From Labia minor (taxonomy: Eukaryota > Arthropoda > Insecta > Dermaptera > Spongiphoridae), in assembly GCA_963082975.1 (NCBI GenBank), contig OY720346.1, forward strand, positions 44,555,296-44,619,295: 64,000 nt of DNA, read 5' to 3'. The notes below the pieces were generated by a model, which saw only the letters and a list, made by a program, of their open reading frames with translations, ran no database searches and was not told the origin of the DNA. A program made the position numbers and the translations under genes. Below are positions 1-10,033 of the stretch, in pieces (positions within the stretch are counted from its first letter, which is position 1; every line of letters starts with the position of its first letter).

Positions 1-50
1 TATACAATTTAAATTATATATTATTAAATTATATATTATTATTATTATTG

Positions 51-90
<40 letters not shown>

Positions 91-1056
91 TAATTATTAT
101 AAAATAAATTTTGATTATATATTTTTTATAAGAATTTTATTTAATAAAATAAAATAATTAGATATTAATTAATATAATTATAATATATATTTTGAAATAT
201 GAAATTAAATATTTTAAAACGAAATATTTTTTTAAAAAATTTGTATTTTCATTGAAATTTCAAATTTAAATATTTTTTCTTTTTCTTATATCTATATATA
301 TAAATGATTAAAAGGAAAAATTAATATTTTAACAATGTCCCTTTATAAGATTTTACACTATCTACTTAAGATGAATGGAATTGGTGAGAAATTTAATTTT
401 GTTAGTTTGTTTAAGAGACAAAAAAGAAGTAGCATATAATGTTATATTGGAAGGAAAAAATATTGAGTAGCAGACAGAAATAAGGTTAATTTAGGCATGA
501 AATTTAAAAAGTTTATAAATTAAGGTACTATAAACACAAACAATAATAGACCAGAACAATACGAACTAGTTGGAATCGTTTCACGCCTGCAATGCGTTAA
601 AAATTAAAACTGTTATCAAAGTTTATCAAAATTAAAATGTATAAAACCATTATTTTGTCTGTTATATAATCGTTATATAATAATATTATATGGGTGTTAA
701 AGATCTTCCAGGACTTATGGGAACTAGTATAGATACATATATTTGAAAAAAAAGATACTTCGTATGCGGCTAAAAAGAAAGGAATGGCAGTAAGGGTTAT
801 AAAATTAAGGAGTTTCGAGGAGGGAGGATGTAACTTGAATGGGTAAGGAAAGATTGACGAGAAGTTTGTTTATGAGATGAAACCAAATGGGAAGCGGTCG
901 CTAAACAAAACTAACAATATAGTTTGGAGAAGATAGGATTGGAAGGAGGAATGTAGTTTCTTACTTTGTAGCTTCAAAGAGGATAGAATATATAAAATAT
1001 ATTTAATAACCAAATTCAAATATTTAATCTACAAGAGTATATATATATATTTAAAA
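1..1056. other. AT-rich intergenic sequence
   Basis: No gene is visible. There is a TA microsatellite at about 55-86. A stretch at about 780-945 is richer in G and, read on the plus strand with stops, vaguely resembles the C-terminal tail of the LINE fragments found elsewhere in the window (the region that reads like GKRPLGRPR in better copies). This resemblance is weak. Confidence 0.5.
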
Positions 1057-1309
1057 CAGTGATGCCTCGCATAACGAACGCCTCGCACAGCGAACGCTGC
1101 ACACAACGAACCAACCATAATGAATTAAATTTCATGATTCATACAACGAACTAACCCAAGCTTCCACGATCGCTGCCGTTGTATTGCATCCCCTTGCGCA
1201 GGCACTGCAGGCAGTCATTATCACTGCACTTAACTTAAACACGTATCGCGGCAATCGTTCTTCATTACCATATTCAATTATCATTATCATTCAATATTTT
1301 TTTTATATC

Positions 1310-1710
1310 ATGGCTTCTAAAAAAAGCAGGAAGGTGATTTCTGTTGAAATAAAACAGGAAATAATTAGAAGGAGTGAATCTGGGGTAAAACAGTGTGAGA
1401 GTTTGGCCTCAGTAAGACCACTATTTACACCATTTTGACGAATAAGGATGCAATCAAATCAGCCAAAGTAGTCAAAGGAGTATCAAAATTATTTCATTAA
1501 AAACATAGGTCTTCAATCCACGAGGAAATGGAGAGGCTATTAGCGATTTGGATTAAGGACAGGCAGGTGAAAGGTGACGTAACAACCCAAGATATTATCT
1601 GTCACAAAGCCAAGAGAATTTATGACGATCTAAAGAAAAACGTCCCTGGAAGTAACAGCAATCAAGATAATGAAGAAGAATTCAAAGCCAGCAGGGGTGG
1701 TTTTTTAGAT
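1310..1710 (+). pseudogene. Tigger/CENP-B-like transposase N-terminus, disrupted
   Basis: Two pieces in different frames read as the DNA-binding half of a Tigger transposase. The first (1310-1437) starts MASKKSRKVISVEIKQEI and continues into a helix-turn-helix, then hits a stop after an apparent small deletion. A short stretch at about 1435-1500 would continue it in another frame (TNKDAIKSAKVVKGVSKLF). The second piece (from 1528) starts with a methionine and reads MERLLAIWIKDRQVKG, the start of the second HTH (Tc5/CENP-B type), through to FKASRGG at about 1700. The DDE catalytic domain is absent. In intact relatives the two HTHs bind the terminal repeats. This copy cannot make a working transposase. 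Confidence 0.7.
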
Positions 1711-2363
1711 TTAATTATGTTTCTAAATATGTATCTAAATAAAAATAGTAACAAAATTATTCTTTTATTATGTCATCTTAGCATATTTTATGCTACAGAA
1801 CGAATTATTTTTTTTAACATGTATTGTTATGGGCAGTGGCGCAACCAGGGGGGGGTTTTGGGGGTTAAAACCCCCCCCCAGGAGAGAAAAAAAATAATAA
1901 TTGCTGTATATTCAGTGGCGCAACCAGGGGGGGTTTTGGGGGTTAAAACCCCCAGGAGAGAAAAAAAAAAATTGCTGTATATTATGTTTTCAAATAGAAA
2001 AGAAAAAAAATTCTTAAAATATAACTTAGTGTATAATAAAAAAGTTTTTTTTTATTAATACATGTGGAAATTGATACCGAGGTCAAGGGATGTTTCGAGC
2101 TCCTCACTCCACTTCCTTATCCCTGGTTGTAAAATTTAACAGAGGGATAGCGGAAACGCAGGCCCTCACCCCCACAGGGCCTTTGGTGACGTCCAGGAGA
2201 AAGTCTCCCCCCTTCTCCACCACAACGGGTAGGGCATTTGTAAATAAACCATTTTATAGTAATTCGCAAACAAGAAGTTGCTCCATCGAGAACATTTACC
2301 CTAGACACCAATTCAACCCCTTCCACATTGCTACATACATTAATTGCTAATTTCATAAAGATT

Positions 2364-2574
2364 ATGAAGCGAAGACTAATTTCAGATTTTTTTCAAAATA
2401 AGAAAAACTAGAAAGGTAAGATTTACAATTTTTTTTTAAATTAGTGAATTAATACTTAAATACTTTTCCATTTAAGAATTAGATAGTGAAGCTGGACCTT
2501 CAGAAACAACAGATTGTGTTAATAGCAATAGCGAAGAAGACAATAAAGAAATAGTTGATTTCACAACTGAAAAG
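2364..2574 (+). pseudogene. Remnant of the 5' end of a hAT (zf-MYM type) transposase
   Basis: A plus-strand start reads MKRRLISDFFQNKK and then meets a stop. The pattern of basic residues followed by DFF is typical of the start of ZMYM-like hAT proteins. A likely splice donor follows (AAAG then GTAAGA), and a second piece at about 2478-2574 reads SEAGPSETTDCVNSNSEEDN, again typical of the acidic linker in such proteins, ending before a GT. No catalytic residues are present. The call rests on family resemblance and on lying inside a hAT. Confidence 0.4.
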
Positions 2575-2602
2575 GTTAATTTTTTTTATTTGTTTATATA
2601 TA

Positions 2603-2723
2603 TTAACCCATTTGTAGAGCCAGCGTTCCCAAATGGGAACATTTATTTTTATACACCAAAAACCCTTTCAAAAATATTTTTTTCTATATTTATCTACATG
2701 ATATCTGGTCACCAATGGGTTAA
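2603..2723. mobile_element. Small piggyBac-like MITE inside the hAT
   Basis: The segment is bounded by TTAA on both sides. It has short inverted ends, TTAACCCATT on the left and CCAATGGGTTAA on the right, about 120 bp in all and non-coding. TTAA target sites with CCC-type ends are the piggyBac signature. It is the third level of nesting at this site. Confidence 0.55.
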
Positions 2724-3660
2724 AATCGAATTTCATTTTTTCACGTAGCCAGGGAAGAGACAGGGGGGGATTCGGGGGAGCTTCAGTTCCCACACATAAA
2801 ATCTATTTTTTTCTAAATTTTCTTAAGTTTAATTTTTTCAAATTATCCTACCACTACGGGCGGACGAAAAGCTTTCGACATCTTAAAGTAGTTTATTATA
2901 AATAACTCCTTTATTATTAAGTTTAGGTAAAAATGAATATAATGAAACTTTTAGTAAATGCGATTTCCTATAAATTTAATACGATAGTATGATAATTCTC
3001 ATAAAAATCGGAATTTATAAAGAAATTTAATAAAATGTGTTTTGACACCTCTTTAAACTAGCATTACTTATGGTCCCATCTTGTCCAAAAACAATCCAAT
3101 CCCCGCCCATCATTCCAAAAAAAAACATCTAAATATCAAATCCCAAGATAATATCTCATTTCGTTTAGACTTAATTTTGGTAACGAACGGCCGGCCGGAT
3201 CAAAATTTTTTTTTGCAAGTTTGGATTCAGAACCGTCTGAAAAGTGGAAATCTCGAAGAATCTCGGAGCAAAAATTTTCCGATCATCGTAAAAGCTATCC
3301 TTATTTCATGAGGAAAGCTAAAATGGTTTACTTATAGCTGGAAAAAAATATTTTCTTTCTAAAACTGTGAATACGAGTAAATAAAATACAAAATTTGCCA
3401 GATTTTGTAAAATCAGTGTTTCATTTACAAAACTTTTTTAAATATTTAATATAAAAAAAAAAAATTTTAATGAAAATTTGTCTTTGAGTGAGCCCGGGGG
3501 GGGGGGGGCATAGGAAGGTGGAGCGGCTAGTCAAAACCCCCCCCAGGAGCAAATTCTGGTTGCGCCACTGGTTATGGGAAAACGCGTTTCACATAACGAA
3601 CTTTTCGCATAACGAACTTGCTCCTGGAACGAATTAAGTTCGTTGTGTGAGGCACCACTG

Positions 3661-3977
3661 TATATATAAATTTAATTAAAGCCCCTTCCAAATCATGGGC
3701 TCACTAACATTTCTAGACAAAATTTTATTTCTATATATTTATCTATTATTATTATTATTGATCATCTGTCTTGTAGTCTACTTTGCCAGTTTTTTTTTTA
3801 AATATTTTATGTTAAATTAATAATAACGTGACGAATTTAAATCCCTTGCGAGGGAAGATTATAACCGTTACTTTTAATTGAATATATTAATTAAATTTAA
3901 ATTAGATTTAATGTTTCTTCTTGAAAAATAAAGAATGTAGTTTCTATGGTAACTAAACAATAATTTTGGACAAAATT
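3661..3977. other. Intergenic, upstream of the EF-hand gene
   Basis: AT-rich sequence containing the presumed promoter and 5' UTR of the EF-hand gene. I see no convincing core promoter motif and no other gene. Confidence 0.4.
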
Positions 3978-5376
3978 ATGGATGATGAAATAAGTACTTA
4001 TTATTTAATTTTGTTATTATTATTATATTAATAATATATATTATATTATTGATTTATTTTTAAGCTATTTCAAATGATTTCGAAAGAAAAATTGCGGATG
4101 CATTTTCTATTTTCGACCATGGAGGAAATAATATGGTAGATTTAAGAGAAGTCGGAACTATTTTAAGGGGTTTAGGTAATTTTTTCTTAATTTTTTTAAT
4201 ATATCTTATATATATATATATAAAAATATTTGTCTAGGATGCGTTCCAACCGAAAATGATATACAAGATCTCATTGCTTTCATTGAAGATCATGAGGTTG
4301 TTGGAAGTTGTACACTTCGTAAATTTCTTCCGGCCGTCACTAGAGTGATACAAGAATATCAGTAAATTGTTTATATTGGTTTTTATCTATTATTTAACTT
4401 AAAATATATATAAATATTTATTTTAAGATTTCAAGCTGCTCCTCCTGAAAGATTATTAGAAGCATTTAAAATTCTTGATAAAGAAGGGAAAGGTTATTTG
4501 ACCAAAGAAGAATTTACAAAAATGATGATGGAGGAAGGAGATTATCCTTTTACACAAGAAGAAGTTGATGAAATGATGCATATAGCTGTTGATACGGTTA
4601 CCGGGAATATTCCTTATGAATATTATATCAATCAAATCATGGTAGGAGAAATTTATATTTTCTTAGCATAAAAACATACAATAATTAATTCATTATTCTA
4701 AACAAAATAATAATTTAATATAAAATAGATTCAAGAAATTAAGAAATATTTTATAAAATTTTGAGGACCCCACTAATTATTTAATATAAAATATATAAAT
4801 TTTAGCAAAATAAATATTTATAATAAAAGCATTTCAAATAAGTATTAGCATTTCAAATAAGTAATTAGCAATTCCTTTAAAAATGTACATTTTAATATTT
4901 TGGAAATAATCTGTAAATCAAATTTTCTTCAAATTCTTTCAACAATCTCTTAAATATCTATCTAAGTTGTTATTTAATTCTGAAGTTCTTGGCTGCAACA
5001 ACCTAATTTTAAATCTTCTCTCCTGATTCCTTCAAATACCACTGGTAAAATAATAGTTTTATGTAATTTAACTTCATATTCCCTTCGCACAATCATATTA
5101 ATTAATTAATTTTTTTTTTTGCATAATAAAAGCGATACCTGATTTCAATATTTAATGTCTTTAATATCTTTTAATATAAAATTTTATAATTTATTTAAAA
5201 AATAAAATGTTATTACATAATTTTTATAGATAAACGATAATAATGAAAATATATATGATGCTATTGTTTCTGAAAAAGAAATGAAAGAAATGATGTTAAA
5301 ATATAATCCCAGTGTGAAAAGAAAAAACACTCAAGAACTTTATAGAGAATCAAGAATGAACGATATAAATTTCTAA
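3978..5376 (+). CDS. Efcab2: EF-hand protein of the dynein regulatory complex (DRC8/EFCAB2-like)
   Basis: Five exons give a 203-residue protein: 3978-3993, 4065-4175, 4238-4361, 4428-4641 and 5230-5376. All junctions are GT-AG and phases close. The protein is calmodulin-like. An EF loop begins at D23 (DHGGNNMVDLRE), followed by REVGTILRGLGCVPTE, a hallmark of EFCAB2; a second loop begins at D101 (DKEGKGYLTKEE). Both loops lack one or more calcium ligands, so calcium binding may be weak, as in other family members. The family member DRC8 sits in the nexin-dynein regulatory complex of motile 9+2 axonemes, so expression in sperm or other ciliated cells is expected. The last exon adds about 48 charged residues beyond the usual family end. 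A poly(A) signal AATAAA lies at 5386-5391. The chosen ATG gives a 16-bp first exon with a GTACTT donor; this tiny exon is the least certain part. Confidence 0.85.
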
Positions 5377-5450
5377 TTTTAGAAAAATAAATTTTTTTTT
5401 ATTAATTTATTTATTATATTATTTATTATAATTTTAATATTATTATATTA

Positions 5451-8400
5451 TTAATATTTTGAAAATTCTGGTGGTGGTGATTTAGTTGCAGTTGCCATTG
5501 TTGCTGATAAGAAATCTTCACTTTGTAATAGGGTCATGTTAAACAAACGCTTTAAAAAAATTATTAATGTATTAAAATTCAATTGATTTCAGATTGATTA
5601 ATATAATCAACAAATGGAAAACCTACAATTTGATCAAGTCCTTCTTGTGGAGTGTGGTCTCTTGAATAAATTAAACTTTGTTTAGTGACCTGTACTGCAA
5701 CAGGACTTTTAGCTGCAATATCCTTAGCTAAATTTAAAGCTCCCTCCATCATTCTGAAATTACATTATAGTATAAATATATATATATATATATAATCTTA
5801 TAGGTGAGTAAATTTAATTTTAAATGAATAAAATATAAGTTAAATTATACTTGTTTTTGTCTTCATAATATCTACTAATAAATCCCATTTCCTTTGCTTC
5901 CTTGGATTCAAATTTTCTTGCAGTAAAACATAGTTCATTGACAAGACTTTGATTCCCGATTATTTTTGGAAAACGTTGAAGCGTACCAACATCAGCTGCC
6001 ATTCCTATAATTTTATATTTACAATATATTTGCCTATTTTAGAAGGCACTTGAAATAATATGTTAAAATATTATCTTTTTCATATATAAATAATTGTATA
6101 TTTTCTTTCATAGTATACTCTATTATTTTATTTTTGAAGCAGCTATAAGATTGAACTGGGACTTAAAATTTTGATTTGGATCTATGAAACAGAAATGAAA
6201 GACGGTACGATGTAAATTTGTTGAATTGGAATAGAACATTATTTTTGAGTCCACTTTGGAGTAGACAGACACAAAAATTTAAAGAAGGAAAAGATGAAGA
6301 GAAATTTGTAATTTAAATTCTATAATATAAAATTAATTGAGTTTTATTTTCAATTTAATAATTCATCATATTATTATTACCAATAGCAACTTCTTTCACT
6401 TGAAACCAGGCATCAGAAGTAGAAAGACGTATATCAGCAGCACTAATTAAATCAATCCCAGCTCCTATACAAGCACTGTGTACAGTAGAAATTATTGGTT
6501 TACTACACTAAAAAGTTTATCAAATAAAAATTAATTTAGTGTAATTTTATTTTAATTCAACTTATATAAAACCTTTTCAAGAGATGAAATGGCATCTTGA
6601 AATTCTTTAATACTTTTTTCCATTACTTTACATTTCCTTGCAATATCTTCTTGTTCATTGATTTTTGATCCCAATTCCATCATTGAATTAAAGTCAAGAC
6701 CTATGAAATTAATTCAAATTTCACTATAATATTTTTTCCTCAATTCATATTAAAAAAGAAATAATAATTAAAAAAAAACTAATAAAAAATTATAATAATA
6801 AAAATAATTTAAAAATAATTCAGATAAATAAAAATAATTCATAATTAAAAAAAATTACCAGCAGTAAAAAGTTTCCCAGAGCCTGATAGTATAACTACAC
6901 GACAATTAGAATCATCATGAAGATTTTCAAAACATGTTTTTATTTCCCTAAAATCATAATTATTCTTACTTAATAAGCACATTTATCTATTCAATATAGA
7001 AATATTAGTAAAATCTAGAAAGGTTCAATTTTTTCCCAGTGCTACAATCCAAAATATACAAATGAGCTTCTTAAATATTTTTTAATTTCACTAATATGTA
7101 TACTTAATGTATAAATTATATAATTATTTAAAAGGGAGTTAAGTTAAGAAATAAATTTAGAATATATATTGTATTGATATAATTCTCAATTAGAAAAATT
7201 GAAACATATAAGTATCCAATAAAAATATTTAATAAAAAATTTTCAGAATAAGTAAAAAAAATAAATTAAAAGTAAAATATTAGAAATGTGGTGGGAAATG
7301 GCAAATATAAAATTGATTAATTTATTAAATACTACTACTACTACTACCTCTAAATACAATTTAATTAAGTTCTGCGACAGCGACTTCAGAAAGACCAGGT
7401 GATGATAATGAATAATCACTGTGTAAAGATTAACTTTAAGAGTTTGGCATTCATACTATCTACAATGAACTTGAATTATATATAATATATTTCTAAATAT
7501 AAAACTTCGATCTTTGAGTTTGGGTGCGCAATTGAAAAATCTCCATTAAAAAAGAAATGGGGAAAATAACCGATTTGATTGCATATTCCTTGGATTATTG
7601 CAAGAGACTTTTGAAGGCAGATCAGTAAGAAATACTAATAATAATTAATTGGTTAAAAGTAATGAAACCAACCAAAATGACGTTAAAATCACTAAAAAAG
7701 TACTTATAATAATTATATAAAATTTATTAAAATTTTGATTTCATTCATCTTTTTCATTTATAAATGGAATAAGCTCAACGACTAGATTTTTCCCTCTAGT
7801 TTTAATCATACCTGACAAGAATGTTATTAAGGAATGTAGAATCTTAAATATCTATGTAGGACTTTTCAAGAGATGTTGGGATATTTTTTAAAAAAATAAA
7901 ATTGTTTTTTTTATCTTAATATAACGAACATTCAAATATTCACAAAACCCTCTCTTTTATCAAAAAATAAAATATAATTAAAAAAAAATATTTACAAAAT
8001 GTAAAAATTTGTTTTTTCTCTAATAAATTCCATATTTCTTTGAATGAATAGAAACTAAAATACTTTACTTTACATATTTTTAGATAAAGAAAGTATGTAG
8101 CTCAATTTTGAATAATAATAATAAATGAAATATATTAGAGTAATTCTTATGATAATTTGTTTTTTGTTTTCTATATCTTTTGGCAAGATTTTTATATATA
8201 TAAATATAACTTCGAATTATATTATATAATGATAATAAATAACAAATAATATAGTATAATAAAAGGAAATTAAAGTATGACAATCTAAGGAGATTATATA
8301 TAATTTTTTTATGCAGTTTTAAGTTAGTAGATAAAAAAAATAAAAATAATAGTAGTTGTAACATAAAAATCAATAGTAAACATTATATTTAATTTTAATA

Positions 8401-8791
8401 AACTTATAGAAGGAAATAGTTTAATCAACTTTAAATATTTAAAAATTAATTTATTATTTTTATAGTTCCAAAATTGTATACAATCACATTTATTCATTTT
8501 AATTCGTATTTTTCTTTTTAACCATGGTTATAGATTAAATACATGTTTATTGAAATAAATACTAATTTATTTAATAATTTATAATATATATATATATACT
8601 TACAACCACATTTTTCTATTGAAGGCATTTAATTTATCTGGTCGATTTAATTCAACTTGATAAATATACGGGGAAGGAACTTTAATTGAAAGTGTTTCAT
8701 AATTATTTTGTGAACTGGATGAAAAATTTGCTACCATTCTATTTATATTATTAAATTGTTTATATCTTACTAAATTAAATAATTTAGACAT
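5451..8791 (-). CDS. Ech1: Delta(3,5)-delta(2,4)-dienoyl-CoA isomerase, ECH1 family
   Basis: Seven minus-strand exons give 303 residues: 8791-8604, 6947-6859, 6700-6573, 6507-6381, 6004-5851, 5753-5627 and 5549-5451. All phases close. The enzyme moves double bonds in odd-position unsaturated fatty acyl-CoAs during beta-oxidation. The first ~30 residues are basic and Ser/Asn-rich with no acids, fitting a mitochondrial presequence. The crotonase core follows: QVELNRPDKLNAFN, SGSGKLFTAGLDF (oxyanion site), CIGAGIDLI and VKEVAIGMAADVGTLQ. D154, E174 and D182 fall at the same spacing (20 and 8) as the three catalytic acids of rat ECH1, so activity is likely. The C-terminus reads FSKY; vertebrate ECH1 ends in the peroxisomal signal SKL. 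Intron 1 is 1.66 kb; the others are 55-160 bp apart from one of 376 bp. The start at 8791 is the first in-frame ATG; GTG lies 12 bases upstream. Confidence 0.93.
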
Positions 8792-10033
8792 GTTTAATAT
8801 CACTATTTTAAATTATTTTAAAGTATTATATATAAAACATATAGTTGACCTATGATCTTAATTGAGTATATTCAGAATGACATTTAAAATTAAACAGCCA
8901 CGTTATCAAAAAGATAATTATTAATCTTAATATTCTAAAAATGAGAAAAATATTATTTAATTAAATATCTATTAAAATAAATATTTTCTAATTGATTATT
9001 ATATTTATGTATTTTGTTCATAAGGTACTTGAAATGATAAATTTAATAGGAGCGCTTTATTTGAAGAAAAATTGAATTTATTATTTATAAGATAGAAAAA
9101 TATTAATCAATTGACTTAACATTAAAATCATTTGAATCTTTATTATTCTTCTATTTAATCAATGAATTTAAATTTTGCCTAGATTATTTCCTAAATGGAA
9201 TTGCGCAAACTCAAATATTCTTAATCATTTTGGTATGACGGCTCCGTAATATTTAAGAAATTTTGCAGGGCCCTATTCAGTTAATATATATTTTGCAAAT
9301 TTAAGTCAATAACTTTATTTTTAATTAGTCAATATGAACATTAAATAACACTTAAAACTATCATATAGTAATAAAGACAAATTTAATAAATTATGCTGCA
9401 GAACCAAAGTAAATTATAAGAGATATTTCAAAATAAAGCTTTTTTTAATAATAATAAATAATAATTAATTTGATTTTTCTATTGTCATATTTATGATACT
9501 TTTTTGTGTTATTTTAAAGTGTAATAATAAATTAAAGGTATATCATAACTGCTTAAAAATATAATTATATATTTAGTAAAGTAAATTATTATAATTACTT
9601 TCTTTTTATTTATAAAAAATATATATATTATCATTATTAATTAAATGAAATTGAAGTTGTGTTAAGTTATATTTTGAATTTGGTTCAATTTCTTCAAACC
9701 TGTTAGTTACCCCATCTAAAGAGTGACAATCACACTATCACTGTGACAATTTTCCTTAACTAAAAAAGCATGCGGATTGTCTTTCAGGCATGTGCTCAAT
9801 TTTATAAATATTTTCACATATTATATCTTAATCGTCTATCATTTCTTACAATAAAAACAAAATAAAAGAATTATTCATTCATTGATAAGAATAAATTAAT
9901 AAATAAATTTTATTTAATGTCAAATTAGTAAATCATTTCATTTATATTTGTTTTTATATAACTATTTTGTTTTTGTTTTTTTTGTTAATGATAAAATTTT
10001 AATTTTACTTATAATCAACAAATAAGTAATATA
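8792..10033. other. Intergenic region between two divergently transcribed genes
   Basis: This 1.24-kb AT-rich stretch separates the start of the ECH1 gene (minus) from the start of the TBP-family gene (plus), so it should hold both promoters. I see no additional gene or recognisable transposon. Confidence 0.5.

Larger units (their letters stand above)
1834..3570 (+). mobile_element. hAT transposon, non-autonomous, nested in the Tigger element
   Basis: The element starts CAGTGGCGCAACCAGG and ends with the reverse complement TCTGGTTGCGCCACTG. It is flanked by a perfect 8-bp duplication, GTTATGGG, at 1826-1833 and 3571-3578, which is the hAT signature. The left terminal segment of about 80 bp is present twice in tandem (1834-1914 and 1915-1985). 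A G-tract/C-tract hairpin lies just inside each end. Two degenerate exon-like pieces near 2364-2574 look like the start of a zf-MYM/hAT-family transposase; the rest of the transposase is gone. A small piggyBac-like MITE sits at 2603-2723. Confidence 0.85.
1057..3660 (+). mobile_element. Tigger-like (Tc1/mariner, pogo group) transposon, decayed, host to nested insertions
   Basis: The left end begins CAGTGATGCCTCGCATAACG. The right end, read in reverse complement, begins CAGTGGTGCCTCACACAACG, so the two form a matching terminal inverted repeat. Further copies of the motif CATAACGAAC lie just inside both ends. The right flank is TA, as expected for a TA-targeting element; the left flank is AA, one base from TA. 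The interior opens with a CENP-B-like transposase fragment and is then filled by a hAT element at 1834-3570. Removing the hAT and one copy of its target duplication leaves an element of roughly 860 bp, so the catalytic part of the transposase is missing. Confidence 0.8.

Noticed and set aside
2090-2356. Open frames on both strands inside the hAT
   Set aside because: Neither strand gives recognisable transposase sequence; likely chance frames in a GC-richer segment.
5554-5626. ECH1 exon 6 reading through to a stop without a further intron
   Set aside because: Read-through loses the conserved C-terminal region. Splicing at ATT|GTAGGT to 5549 restores FNMTLLQSEDF in phase.
8080-8373. Minus-strand 97-residue open frame
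   Set aside because: It lies in ECH1 intron 1, is made of Leu/Ile/Tyr/Lys as expected from AT-rich random sequence, and has no family resemblance.
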